Positions 1 through 7,970 of a stretch of 64,000 nucleotides of DNA are shown in pieces (position 1 is the stretch's first letter; each line of letters begins with the position of its first letter). Under the pieces are notes generated by a model that saw nothing but the letters and a program-made list of their open reading frames with translations, did not search any database and was not told where the DNA came from. The position numbers and the translations under genes are program-made. This DNA comes from JAWVFM01 sp963771655 (lineage in GTDB: Bacteria; Actinomycetota; Thermoleophilia; Solirubrobacterales; 70-9): assembly GCA_963771655.1 (NCBI GenBank), contig CAVYUG010000001.1, positions 372,001 through 436,000 of the forward strand, in the 5' to 3' direction.

Positions 1-284
1 TCCAGCCCGCCCGCGCGCTTCGGCGCAACGGCGCTCCCCGCCAGCACCAGGTCGGCGAAGAAACGGTATCCGGCCTCCGTCGGCATGCGACCGGCGGAGG
101 TGTGGGGGTGCGTGAGGTAACCCGCCGCCTCGAGCGCGGCAAGCTCGCTCCGCACCGTCGAGGCGCTCCAGTCCACACCTTCGCTCTCGGCGATCGCCTT
201 CGATCCGACGGGCTCCCCGGACTCGAGGTACGCGTCGACGACCAGCTTCAGGATGCGCTGCTGGCGCTCGGAGAGCATCACCAT
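1..284 (-). CDS. hrcA: HrcA heat-shock repressor, N-terminal part (cut by window edge)
   Basis: HrcA represses groE/dnaK-type heat-shock operons by binding CIRCE operators. Only about 94 N-terminal residues are present; the rest lies beyond position 1. The translation starts MVMLSERQQRILKLVVDAYL and continues through GEPVGSKAIAE, STVRSELAALEAAGYL and HTSAGRMPTEAGYRFF, which is the HrcA winged-helix DNA-binding domain and its characteristic linker. Three in-frame starts are possible (GTG 287, ATG 284, ATG 278); an AAAGG element lies a few bases upstream of ATG 284. It is the last of a row of minus-strand genes after lepA, a neighbourhood common in Gram-positive bacteria. No CIRCE-like inverted repeat is visible in the 44 bp upstream. 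Confidence 0.9.
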   Translation of the reverse strand, partial: MVMLSERQQRILKLVVDAYLESGEPVGSKAIAESEGVDWSASTVRSELAALEAAGYLTHPHTSAGRMPTEAGYRFFADLVLAGSAVAPKRAGGL

Positions 285-331
285 CACGCCTTTGATTCTA
301 GGAACGGCCGGGGCGAATCCCGGCTCGGCGC

Positions 332-727
332 CTACGAGAGCTCGATTTCAGCCTCGGCGTTGCGGATGATCTGGTTGCCGGACTGCTCCGCGACCGTCTC
401 GGTGGTGACGCGATCGCCCTCCACCCCCTTGACCGTCGAGGTGACGACGATCTCCTGCTCCGGAAAGCCCATCCCGCGAAACTGGACCTCCAGGCGCTTC
501 AGGGCGCGCGGGTCGCCGTCGGCGACAGCAGCCTGCGCTCTGGCGACCTGAGCCATCGTCCAGAGGCCGTGGAGGATGATCCCCGGCAGGCCGACGTTCT
601 TCGCGAACTCCGGGTCGGTGTGGATCGGGTTCGGGTCGCCGGAGGCCGCCGCGTAGCGCTTGGTCAGGTCCCCGTCGGGCGTGACTCGCAGCTCGGGAAG
701 CTGGTCGCCGACCTCGAAGCTCGCCAT
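332..727 (-). CDS. MaoC-type (R)-specific hydratase/dehydratase (HadB-like)
   Basis: A 131-residue hot-dog-fold protein of the MaoC dehydratase family, which (de)hydrates (3R)-hydroxyacyl thioesters. The hydratase-2 signature is visible at about residues 28-50: SGDPNPIHTDPEFA followed by GLPGIILHGLWTMAQ, with the catalytic Asp and His. It begins one base after the stop of the upstream MaoC-N protein. Such adjacent small pairs act as heterodimers (HadA/HadB in mycobacterial FAS-II), so a two-subunit dehydratase is likely. Whether the substrate is ACP- or CoA-bound cannot be told from sequence. Family assignment is firm; the Had role is inference. Confidence 0.85.
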   Translation of the reverse strand: MASFEVGDQLPELRVTPDGDLTKRYAAASGDPNPIHTDPEFAKNVGLPGIILHGLWTMAQVARAQAAVADGDPRALKRLEVQFRGMGFPEQEIVVTSTVKGVEGDRVTTETVAEQSGNQIIRNAEAEIELS

Positions 728-728
728 C

Positions 729-1169
729 TCAGACTCCCCTCACGATGTTGGTCCACTTCGCCCGCACGGTCTCGGCGCCGTCCTGGTTTCGGGACACCGA
801 CTCGAAGACGTAGAAGCCCTTGCCGTCGCGCTCGTCGATCGCCTTGCACTCCACCTCGGTGGAGATCACGTCGCCCGCGCAGACCGGCTCCCCCCAGATG
901 AACTCCTGGCCGCCGTGCACCATCGCCATCAGGTTCATCTCAACGTCCGGGTCGACAAGCGCCGGCCCCATCGCCGGGGCGCTGTAGACGACGCAGAACA
1001 TCGGCGGGGCGACGAGATCTCGGAAGCCGGCGGCCTTCGCGGCCTCGGGGTCTCGGTGAAGCGGGCTCTCCGCGCCGATCGCGTCCGCGTACTGCGTGAC
1101 CCGCTCGGCCTCGACCTCGAAGTCCGCGGCCGGCCACGTCTTTCCGACTGCCTCCGTCTTCAGCGCCAT
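729..1169 (-). CDS. MaoC N-terminal-domain dehydratase subunit (HadA-like)
   Basis: A 146-residue protein of the MaoC_dehydrat_N (FAS1-like dehydratase) family. It contains YADAIGAESPLHRDPEAA and GFRDLVAPPMFCVVYS, the substrate-tunnel side of a hot-dog dehydratase; the hydratase motif here lacks the full Gly-Asp-x-Asn-Pro form of the neighbouring subunit. It starts at ATG 1169, 14 bp after the NTF2-like gene, and ends one base before the partner gene. By analogy with mycobacterial HadA it probably provides substrate binding while the downstream subunit provides catalysis. Confidence 0.83.
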   Translation of the reverse strand: MALKTEAVGKTWPAADFEVEAERVTQYADAIGAESPLHRDPEAAKAAGFRDLVAPPMFCVVYSAPAMGPALVDPDVEMNLMAMVHGGQEFIWGEPVCAGDVISTEVECKAIDERDGKGFYVFESVSRNQDGAETVRAKWTNIVRGV

Positions 1170-1183
1170 CGCGGCCGGGCAGT

Positions 1184-1603
1184 CTATTCAGCCGCTTCGC
1201 GTTCACGGGCGACGGCCAGCGCCTCCTCCCAGCTCGGATAGAGGTGGAGCGCCTTGGTGGTGGACTCCGCGAGGTCGAACATGTATGCGATGCGCATGTC
1301 GACCTCGATCCCGCTCCCCTTGCCACGCGCGCGCTGGCGAACGGCGGCGACGACGTGCCTGCGGCCGACCGGCTCGACGCGCTCGACGTCCACCTCGAAG
1401 CCGTCCCAGACCTCGAGCCAGTTGGCGAGCCACTGCTGAAACCCGTCGTGACCGCGGTAGGTGCCGGGGTTGGCGAGCTCCGGGGAGCTCGAGACCTCGA
1501 CGTCCTCGTCGAAGAATTGGAGCACCGCCTCGGCGTCGCCGCGGTTGAACGCCTCCATGCCCGTGAGCACGCGGGCGGCGTTTTCATCCGGGGTCGCCAT
1601 CAC
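1184..1603 (-). CDS. SnoaL/NTF2-like family protein
   Basis: A 139-residue single-domain protein of the NTF2-like cone-shaped fold. Typical signatures are NAARVLTGMEAFNRGDAEAV near the N-terminus, a short acidic stretch FFDEDVEV, then YRGHDGFQQWLANWLEVWDG and VRQRARGKGSGIEVDMRIAY. Family members range from polyketide cyclases and isomerases to proteins without known activity, so the reaction is not predictable. Its ATG overlaps the lepA stop in an ATGA arrangement, which indicates translational coupling to lepA. Confidence 0.75.
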   Translation of the reverse strand: MMATPDENAARVLTGMEAFNRGDAEAVLQFFDEDVEVSSSPELANPGTYRGHDGFQQWLANWLEVWDGFEVDVERVEPVGRRHVVAAVRQRARGKGSGIEVDMRIAYMFDLAESTTKALHLYPSWEEALAVAREREAAE

Positions 1604-3393
1604 TCGTCGATCTCGAGAACGGAGAGGAACGCCTCCTGCGGCACCTCCACCGCGCCGACCTGCTTCATGCGCTTCTTGCCCTTCTTCTGCTTCTCGAGGA
1701 GCTTCCGCTTTCGGGTCACGTCGCCACCGTAGAGCTTCGCGGTCACGTCCTTCCGCAGAGCCTTCACCGTCTCCCGCGCGAGGACGCGGGAGCCGACGGC
1801 AGCCTGCACGGGGACGTCGAAGAGCTGGCGCGGGATCGTCTTCTGGAGCCGCTCCACGAGCGTGCGGCCCGTTTCGTAGGCGGCGTCCTCGTGAACCACC
1901 AGCGAAAGCGCATCGACGCGATCGCCGGCCAGCAGGACATCGAGCTTCACCAGATCGGAGTCGCGGTAGCCGAGCGGCTCGTAGTCGAGAGAGGCATAGC
2001 CGGCCGTGCGCGACTTGAGCTGGTCGTAGAAGTCGAGGACGATCTCGGCGAGCGGCAGGTCGTAGCGGATCTGAACGCGCTCGGGCGAGAGGTAGTGGAG
2101 GTCGACGTGCGTGCCGCGGCGGCCCTGGCAGAGCTCCATGACCGCGCCGACATGGCTGGTCGGCGTGATGAGGGTCGCCCGGATGTACGGCTCCGCGATG
2201 CGCTCGATCGCCGCCGGGTCGGGCATCTCGGTCGGGCTTCGGACCTCGACGATCTCGCCCGAGTGAAGCTCGACCTCATATCGGACGTTGGGGGTCGTCG
2301 CGAGCAGCTCGAGGTCGTACTCGCGCTCGAGCCGCTCGCGCACGATGTCCATGTGGAGTAGGCCGAGGAAGCCGCAGCGGAAGCCGAAACCGAGCGCGTC
2401 GGAGGTTTCGGGCTCGTACGACAGCGCCGCATCGTTCAGCGCCAGCCGCTCGAGGGCGTCGCGCAGGTCCTCGTAGCGATCGGTGTCGATGGGGAAGAGC
2501 CCGCAGAAGACCACGGGCTTCACCTCGCGATAGCCGGGCAGCGCCTCGCTCGCCGGGACCTCGCGCGCGGTGAGGGTGTCGCCGACCCGGAGCCTCGACA
2601 CGTCCTTGATCCCGGTGATGATGTAGCCGACCTCGCCGGCCGACATGCCGGCGGCGGGCGCCGCCTTCGGCGCGAAGAAGCCGATCTCGTCGATGTCGGC
2701 CTCGGTGCCCGCCTGCATCGCGACGATCCGGTCGCCCTTGTTGAACGCTCCGTCGACCATCCGCACGTATGCGACGACGCCGCGGTACTGGTCGAACTCG
2801 GAGTCGAAGATCAGCGCGCGCGGGGCCGCGTCGGCGTCGCCCTCGGGCGGCGGGATCCGAGCCACGATCGCCTCGAGGACCTCGCCAACGCCCTCGCCTG
2901 TTTTCGCGGAGATGCGGAGGATCTCATCGGCGTCGCCGCCGATGAGGTCGACGATCTCGGCCGCGACCCTCTCGGGCTCCGCGCTCGGCAGGTCGACCTT
3001 GTTCAGCACCGGCACGAGCTCGAGCCCCGCGTCGATGGCGGCGTAGGTGTTGGCCACGGTCTGCGCCTCCACGCCCTGCGCGGCGTCGACCACGAGCAGC
3101 GCCCCCTCGCAGGCGGCGAGGCTCCGCGAGACCTCGTAGGAGAAGTCCACGTGACCAGGGGTGTCGATCAGGTGCAGGTGGTAGGTCTGGCCGTCGTTCG
3201 CCTCGTAGGCCACCCGCACCGCCTGCGCCTTGATGGTGATCCCGCGCTCGCGCTCGAGGTCCATCGAGTCGAGGAGCTGCGGTAGGTGCTTTCGCGGGTC
3301 GACGGCCCCCGTGAGCTCGAGGATCCGATCGGCAAGCGTCGACTTGCCGTGGTCGATGTGGGCGATGATCGAGAAGTTCCGGATGCGCTCCAT
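1600..3393 (-). CDS. lepA: Elongation factor 4 (LepA), ribosome back-translocase GTPase
   Basis: LepA is a translational GTPase that acts on stalled or mistranslocated ribosomes at the cell membrane. The 597-residue product has the G1 loop AHIDHGKSTLADRI, the G2 region ERERGITIKAQAV, G3 DTPGHVDFSYEV, G4 NKVDLPSA, and the LepA-specific C-terminal domain (GDRVDALSLVVHEDAA, KDVTAKLYGGDVTRKRKLLEKQKKGKKRMKQ). Length is normal for the family. An upstream in-frame start at 3438 would add 15 atypical residues; ATG 3393 gives the conserved MERIRNFSIIAHIDHGKS start. It heads a minus-strand set leading to hrcA. Confidence 0.97.
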   Translation of the reverse strand: MERIRNFSIIAHIDHGKSTLADRILELTGAVDPRKHLPQLLDSMDLERERGITIKAQAVRVAYEANDGQTYHLHLIDTPGHVDFSYEVSRSLAACEGALLVVDAAQGVEAQTVANTYAAIDAGLELVPVLNKVDLPSAEPERVAAEIVDLIGGDADEILRISAKTGEGVGEVLEAIVARIPPPEGDADAAPRALIFDSEFDQYRGVVAYVRMVDGAFNKGDRIVAMQAGTEADIDEIGFFAPKAAPAAGMSAGEVGYIITGIKDVSRLRVGDTLTAREVPASEALPGYREVKPVVFCGLFPIDTDRYEDLRDALERLALNDAALSYEPETSDALGFGFRCGFLGLLHMDIVRERLEREYDLELLATTPNVRYEVELHSGEIVEVRSPTEMPDPAAIERIAEPYIRATLITPTSHVGAVMELCQGRRGTHVDLHYLSPERVQIRYDLPLAEIVLDFYDQLKSRTAGYASLDYEPLGYRDSDLVKLDVLLAGDRVDALSLVVHEDAAYETGRTLVERLQKTIPRQLFDVPVQAAVGSRVLARETVKALRKDVTAKLYGGDVTRKRKLLEKQKKGKKRMKQVGAVEVPQEAFLSVLEIDE

Positions 3394-3537
3394 GAGCGCG
3401 ATCAGTATGGCGAGGGCCCATCCGAAGGCCTGCGGCACGCCTCAGCCAAGGCCGAGCGCTCGCCTCCAAGCGCGAACGTCCCTCGCTGCCTCCCATAGCC
3501 CCAATTCCGGGACGTTCGGCGCGTGCGGGACGCCAGA

Positions 3538-4359
3538 ATGGGCCGGTTGGCCTCGCTCCTACCCCTCCTCGCCGCCTTCACCGCGCTGGCGTCACCCGGC
3601 ACGCTCGGCCACGCCGCGCCGCGGCCCGTGCCGCCACCCCCGGCGCCATGCCACGGCTGCTGGCACCCGCAGCCCACCACGCGACCCTGGCAGTGGCAGC
3701 TCCAGAGGCGGATCGACCTCTCGGTGAAGGCCCCGGTCTACGACGTCGACATGGACAACCCCGCGCCGGTCGTCCGCCGTATCCACGGCCGGGGCGCGAG
3801 GGCCATCTGCTACGTCGACGTGGGCTCGTGGGAGCCCTACCGCGACGACGCGGGGGAATTCCCGAAGCACGTGCTCGGCGACAGATTCCAGGGCTTTCCC
3901 AACGAGCGCTGGCTCGACGTCCGCGAGCTCGGGATCCTCAAGCCGATCATGGCCAAGCGGTTCGACACCTGCGCCCAGAAGGGATTCGACGCCGTCGAGC
4001 CCGACAACGAGGACGGCTACCAGAACCGCACCGGCTTCCCGATCACCTCCGGCGAGCAGCTCCGCTACGACCGCTGGGTCTCGAACGCGATCCGCCGCCG
4101 CGGGATGGTCGCCGGGCTCAAGAACGACCTCGGCCAGGTTCGCACGATGCTCCCGTACGTGGGCTTCGAGGTGAACGAGCAATGCTTCCAGTACCGCGAG
4201 TGCGGCCGGCTGCGGCCGTTCATCGCGCACGGCAAGCCGGTCTTCGGCGCCGAGTACGAGCTGCCGCTCTCGCGCTTCTGCGCGAAGTCGAAGCGGCTCG
4301 GCTTCTCGACGATCCGCAAGCGCTACAGCCTCGAGGCGTGGCGGCGGACGTGCCCGTGA
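3538..4359 (+). CDS. Secreted GH114-like endo-alpha-1,4-polygalactosaminidase family protein
   Basis: The roughly 273-residue product has a signal peptide (MGRLASLLPLLAAFTALASPG) followed by a Pro-rich linker and a TIM-barrel of the GH114/TM1410 family. Visible signatures are RPWQWQLQRRIDLSVKAPVYDVDMDNP, here cited by its key residues WQWQL and YDVD, then GARAICYVDVGSWEPYR, GFDAVEPDNEDGY and GMVAGLKNDLGQ. Conserved acidic residues in YDVD, YVDVGSWE and VEPDNED match the family's catalytic cleft. Family members cleave galactosamine-containing exopolysaccharide (Pel-like). GTG 3523 is an alternative start, but ATG 3538 has a better signal sequence and a GGGA element upstream. It lies alone on the plus strand between divergent lepA and convergent murJ. 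Confidence 0.8.
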   Translation: MGRLASLLPLLAAFTALASPGTLGHAAPRPVPPPPAPCHGCWHPQPTTRPWQWQLQRRIDLSVKAPVYDVDMDNPAPVVRRIHGRGARAICYVDVGSWEPYRDDAGEFPKHVLGDRFQGFPNERWLDVRELGILKPIMAKRFDTCAQKGFDAVEPDNEDGYQNRTGFPITSGEQLRYDRWVSNAIRRRGMVAGLKNDLGQVRTMLPYVGFEVNEQCFQYRECGRLRPFIAHGKPVFGAEYELPLSRFCAKSKRLGFSTIRKRYSLEAWRRTCP

Positions 4360-4362
4360 GGC

Positions 4363-6042
4363 TCAGCCACCGCGCCGCCACACGAGCCGCCTGATCTGCC
4401 TCGCCTCGGGGATCCGCATCAGGGTGACGGCGGCGAGGTAGACGGCGGCCCCAACGGCGAGGCCCGCGCTGAGTGAGATCGCTTGCGCCACGAACGACCG
4501 TCCCAGCGCCTGGTCGAGCGCGTACCACACCCCGTAGCTCGCGCCCGCGAGCATTGCGGAGGCGGCGAGCACGCGCGTGGAGGTCCAGACGAAGCGCCCG
4601 AGCTCGAGCCGGCCCAGCCGCCGGCGCAGGAGAGTGACCTGGGCGAGGACGCTGACTCCCGTCGCGATGGCGGTTGCCGCCACGATCCCCGCGACGCCGA
4701 ACGGCCCGTGCAGGACGAGCGCGCCAACGGCGGTGATGACGAGATTCACGCCTGAGATCGCGGTCGGGATCCAGGGGCGCTGGAGGCTGAAGAACGTGCG
4801 CGTGAGCAGGAGGAAGAGGCCGTTCAGCGGGAGCGAGAACGAGAACCAGAAGAGGGCGGTCGCAACGAGGTCGGTGTCGGCGGCGCTGAACTCCCCCCGC
4901 TGGTAGACGAGGCGCACCATCGGTACCGACAGCACGAGGATCGCCGCCGCCGCGGGCACCAAGAGCAGCACGATCTGCCTCATGCCGTTCGCCATCGTCG
5001 CCCGCAGGTCGGCGTACTCGCGCCGCGCCGCCAGGCGCGCCAGGGTCGGAAAGAGAACGGTCGTGACGGCGACCGAGAAGATCCCCTGCGGGAGCATGTA
5101 GATGCGGAAGGCCTTGTCGATCGCCGCCGGAGCCGCCGTGGAGACGAGCGACCCGAAGGTGCTGTTGATCAGCAGGTTGAAGTTGATCAGCCCGAGGCTC
5201 AGGGTCACGGGGAGCATGAGCACGAGCACGCGCCGCACCTGAAGGCTCCGCCAGTCGAAGACGCGCAGGAGCCGGAACTCGGTGTGCCGGAGGTCCCAGG
5301 TCGGAATCGCGAGCTGGATCGCGGTCCCAACGAGCACGCCGATCGCGTAGGCGTAAATCCGATCGCTCCCGGAGAAGAGCGGCGCCATCGCCACGAGCAC
5401 CACGATGATCGCCACGTTCCAGAAGAAGGGCGAGATCGCGAAGGCGCCGAAGCGGTTGTAGCTGTTGAGGATCCCGACGACCATCCCCGTCGTCCCGAGC
5501 ATCACGAGGATCGGGAAGAGGATCTGCGAGAGGGTCACCGTCAGGTCCTGAGGCACCTTCGAGCCGACGAACAAGGGCATCAGGACGGGCGCGATCAGGA
5601 TGAAGAGCGCGGTGAGCGCCGTGAGCACGAGCGTGACCAGATAGATCAGCGTCGATGCCAGCCGGAACGCCTCGCGGCGGTTTCCCTTCTCGAGCTCCTG
5701 GGTGAACACCGGGACGAACGCGGCCTGGATCGCCGCGTCGGCGAACAGGCTCCGCACGAGGTTCGGCACCTGGAAGGCGATCGTGAACGCCGACATCGCG
5801 CCGCTGACGCCGAAGTAGGAAGCCGCGAAGACCTCGCGCACGAGCCCGGCGATCCGCGACGCCGTGGTGGCCAGCGAGAAGAGCGCGGTCGACCGGGCGA
5901 GCCGCCCCGACCGCTCGCGCCGGGACTCGGCGGGGGGCACGCCGAGCTCGACCTCCGGGCCCTCCGTGGCCGGTTCGAGGCGCATCACGGGGTTGGTTCG
6001 CGGCTCTTCGGACGCGAACTCAGGGGGGTCGGGCTCGCTCAA
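4363..6042 (-). CDS. murJ: Lipid II flippase MurJ (MviN family)
   Basis: The 559-residue polytopic membrane protein has about 14 transmembrane segments after a 50-residue charged cytoplasmic N-terminus. It matches MurJ/MviN throughout: ALFSLATTASRIAGLVREVF in the first helix, then GVSGAMSAFTIAFQVPNLVR, and LPQGIFSVAVTTVLFPTLAR, the motif typical of the family. MurJ moves lipid II across the membrane for peptidoglycan synthesis, fitting the mre/rod/pbp genes elsewhere in the window. The start is TTG 6042, only six bases downstream of a minus-strand TATAGC hexamer, so its mRNA may be leaderless. The gene ends 3 bp from the GH114-like gene (convergent). Confidence 0.95.
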   Translation of the reverse strand: MSEPDPPEFASEEPRTNPVMRLEPATEGPEVELGVPPAESRRERSGRLARSTALFSLATTASRIAGLVREVFAASYFGVSGAMSAFTIAFQVPNLVRSLFADAAIQAAFVPVFTQELEKGNRREAFRLASTLIYLVTLVLTALTALFILIAPVLMPLFVGSKVPQDLTVTLSQILFPILVMLGTTGMVVGILNSYNRFGAFAISPFFWNVAIIVVLVAMAPLFSGSDRIYAYAIGVLVGTAIQLAIPTWDLRHTEFRLLRVFDWRSLQVRRVLVLMLPVTLSLGLINFNLLINSTFGSLVSTAAPAAIDKAFRIYMLPQGIFSVAVTTVLFPTLARLAARREYADLRATMANGMRQIVLLLVPAAAAILVLSVPMVRLVYQRGEFSAADTDLVATALFWFSFSLPLNGLFLLLTRTFFSLQRPWIPTAISGVNLVITAVGALVLHGPFGVAGIVAATAIATGVSVLAQVTLLRRRLGRLELGRFVWTSTRVLAASAMLAGASYGVWYALDQALGRSFVAQAISLSAGLAVGAAVYLAAVTLMRIPEARQIRRLVWRRGG

Positions 6043-6072
6043 GGCCCCGCTATAGTGGCCGCTCGCTCGATG
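6040..6072. promoter_or_regulatory. Compact divergent promoter of murJ and rpsT
   Basis: The 27 bp between the murJ TTG and the rpsT ATG contain CTATAG (6050-6055). Read on the plus strand it gives TATAGT (6051-6056), 13 bp before the rpsT ATG. Read on the minus strand it gives TATAGC, 6 bp before the murJ TTG. A shared palindromic -10 element would start both transcripts within a few bases of the start codons. No Shine-Dalgarno sequence fits in this gap on either side. Confidence 0.5.
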
Positions 6073-6330
6073 GCCAACATCGCCTCACAACGCAAGCGAA
6101 ACGTGCGCTCCATCCGCGAGCGCGACGAGAACAGGCGCCTGACGAGCGCCGTGAAGACGCATTTCCGGCGTCTCGAGAGCGCCGTCGAGTCGGGCGATGC
6201 CGGCGCAGCGGACGCCGAGCACCGTGAGCTCGTTTCGCGGATCGACCGGGCCGCTCGCACGGGGGCCCTTCATCGGAACACGGCCGCGCGCAAGAAGGCC
6301 CGCGCCGCCCGCATCCGAGCCGGCGCCTAG
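6070..6330 (+). CDS. rpsT: 30S ribosomal protein S20
   Basis: The 86-residue basic protein MANIASQRKRNVRSI... is S20 (bS20), a primary 16S rRNA binding protein. The pattern of Lys/Arg-rich helices, the segment HRNTAARKKARAARI at the C-terminus and the length are typical. ATG 6070 directly follows the TATAGT element, so the message is probably leaderless or nearly so. The neighbouring holA (convergent) is a common partner of rpsT in bacteria. Confidence 0.95.
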   Translation: MANIASQRKRNVRSIRERDENRRLTSAVKTHFRRLESAVESGDAGAADAEHRELVSRIDRAARTGALHRNTAARKKARAARIRAGA

Positions 6331-6344
6331 AGCGGCCCCGCCCC

Positions 6345-7355
6345 TCACGCCGCCCCGGCCGCACGGCGAACCGCGACGGTGACGGCGACCTCCTCCGGGT
6401 AATCGGCGCCCCCGCGCGTCCACCACTCGAGGTCGGCTATCGCACAGGTTGCCGCCCGAACCTCGCCGAGGCTCGTTCCGCCGACCATGCGCACCAGCAT
6501 CCGCGCCGCGTAGGGGTGCATGCCGAGTGCCCCCTCGACCTCCTTGGCGGGACGGCCGGCGTCGAGCTGAGCGCGGGCCTCGACGGCCGCACGCAGGCGC
6601 TTGGCGGCCTGGTAGATCAGCCCGGTCACGGCCTCGCCCTGGCTCGACAGACGCTCAACGGCGGCGACCGCGGAGCCCGCGTCGCGCTCGACGATCGCGT
6701 CCGAGAGCGCCCATCCGACCTCCTCGGACGTATCGGCCACCATCGATGAGAGATCGGCAAGCGTCACCCGACCGCCGGGCCCCGCCCATAGCGCGAGCCT
6801 CGAGAGCTCGTTGGCGAGGCGCCCCGTGCGAGCGCCCATCCGCTCCACCAGCAGCTTCGCGGCGTCGAGCTCGAGGTCGAAGTCGCGTTTCGTGGCGTCG
6901 CCAACCAGGCGGCGCGGGAGATCGCGCTCCCTGGGCGCCTCGTAGCTCAGCACCTCCCCGCCGGCCTTCTGGATGGCCGCTGCAAGCGCCTTACGGGCCA
7001 CCACGCGGGCCCGCTGAGGACGCTCGCGGCCACCGGCCAGGCGCTCCACCAGCACCACGGTCACGTCCGGCGGCAGGTCGTCGAGGGCGGCGGCCAGGCC
7101 CTCGAGCTGCTTCGCGCTGACGCGTTCGAGGCGGTCGGCGACGAGATACCGCCGGCTGGCGGTCAGCGACATCGCGGGAACCGCGGCGACGAGCCCCTCG
7201 ATATCGGGCGCGCCGACGCCGTCGCGAGGGCTGAAGGCCTCGAGGGCGCCTGCGCCGCCCTCGCGCTCTGCGCGGGCGCGGAGCGCCGTGAGGGCGGCCT
7301 CGATCTTCGCCTCGTCGTCGCCTGCGATCAGGTAGGCAGGCTTCAGGTCCGCCAC
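6345..7355 (-). CDS. holA: DNA polymerase III delta subunit
   Basis: The 336-residue product matches HolA, the clamp-loader wrench that opens the beta clamp. The N-terminal AAA+-like domain begins with LKPAYLIAGDDEAKIEAAL and includes ARRYLVADRLERVSAKQLEGL; the middle holds LPRRLVGDATKRDFDLELDAAKLLVERMG; the C-terminal collar follows (TGLIYQAAKRLRAAVEA, MHPYAARMLVRMV). Delta lacks a functional Walker A, as is normal. It starts at a GTG at 7355 and lies downstream of the Pro/Gln-rich membrane protein and comEC in the usual comEA-comEC-holA order. Confidence 0.92.
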   Translation of the reverse strand: MADLKPAYLIAGDDEAKIEAALTALRARAEREGGAGALEAFSPRDGVGAPDIEGLVAAVPAMSLTASRRYLVADRLERVSAKQLEGLAAALDDLPPDVTVVLVERLAGGRERPQRARVVARKALAAAIQKAGGEVLSYEAPRERDLPRRLVGDATKRDFDLELDAAKLLVERMGARTGRLANELSRLALWAGPGGRVTLADLSSMVADTSEEVGWALSDAIVERDAGSAVAAVERLSSQGEAVTGLIYQAAKRLRAAVEARAQLDAGRPAKEVEGALGMHPYAARMLVRMVGGTSLGEVRAATCAIADLEWWTRGGADYPEEVAVTVAVRRAAGAA

Positions 7356-7404
7356 GGCGCCGAGTCTATTCGGCGCCTCGGGCGGGACCGCTATGCGCCT
7401 CGCG

Positions 7405-7938
7405 CTACAGGCTTCCGATCAGGATGCTCAGGCCCGAGAGGATGATCGCCAGGGCGGTCGCCCAGAGGACGTTCCTCCCGTTACGGCCGGTGACCGTGAA
7501 CGCGAGCGCGAGGACGGCGGCGATCGCGCCGACGGCTCCGCCGGCGAAGCCGAGCCCCATCGAGATCACCTTCTGCGTCTGGCTGCCGTCGAAGCACTCG
7601 ATCGTGCGGTCGAACGGATGGTCGCGGTGATACGCGGCGATCCCGGCCGGGTCGTCGCAGCGCGGCGTGTCGTTGATATCGAGCATCGCCACGATCATCA
7701 CCGCGGCGCCGAAAGCGAGCACCAGGGCGAGGACGACGGCGAGGGCGCGCATGCCTCCACTCGCCTTATCGCCCGCGGGCGGCGGCGCGGCGGCGCCGGG
7801 TGGCGGCGGAGGCGGCTGCTCGGGCGGGGGCTGTTGGGGCGGGGGCTGTTGGGGCGGTTCCCCCGGCGGGGGCTGCTGGGGGGGTTGCTGGGGCGGCTGA
7901 GCGGGCGGGACACCTGAAGATTCCATAAAGCCGACCAT
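7405..7938 (-). CDS. Pro/Gln-rich membrane protein of unknown function
   Basis: The 177-residue product has a proline/glutamine-rich N-terminal region (about residues 11-54), then a transmembrane helix (residues about 63-85, ALAVVLALVLAFGAAVMIV). An outside loop with two cysteines follows (PRCDDPAGIA... TIECFDGSQ), then two further helices at the C-terminus (VGAIAAVLALAFTV; ATALAIILSGLSILIG). The paired cysteines could form a disulfide. ATG 7938 has a weak GGA element nine bases upstream; ATG 7926 is an alternative. The longer open frame above it is antisense noise inside comEC. It sits between comEC and holA, which are usually adjacent. I do not recognise a family. Confidence 0.7.
   Translation of the reverse strand: MVGFMESSGVPPAQPPQQPPQQPPPGEPPQQPPPQQPPPEQPPPPPPGAAAPPPAGDKASGGMRALAVVLALVLAFGAAVMIVAMLDINDTPRCDDPAGIAAYHRDHPFDRTIECFDGSQTQKVISMGLGFAGGAVGAIAAVLALAFTVTGRNGRNVLWATALAIILSGLSILIGSL
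7777..7908 (-). repeat. Low-complexity Pro/Gln coding repeat
   Basis: A run of imperfect short repeats (plus-strand units like GGCTGTTGGGGCGGG) encodes PPQQPPQQPPPG-type sequence in the N-terminus of the membrane protein at 7405-7938. It is strongly G-rich on the plus strand, so replication slippage and length variation between strains are likely. Confidence 0.8.
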
Positions 7939-7970
7939 ATAGTTTCCGGCGGACCCCACGCGTTCGGGAG

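Noticed and set aside
284..331. CIRCE operator upstream of hrcA
   Set aside because: No TTAGCACTC-N9-GAGTGCTAA-like sequence is present in this gap.
5284..6069. Upstream extension of the rpsT frame into murJ
   Set aside because: The His/Arg-rich sequence is antisense to murJ; S20 starts at ATG 6070.
7777..7908. CRISPR-like short repeat array
   Set aside because: The repeats are adjacent, lack spacers and lie in frame as Pro/Gln codons.
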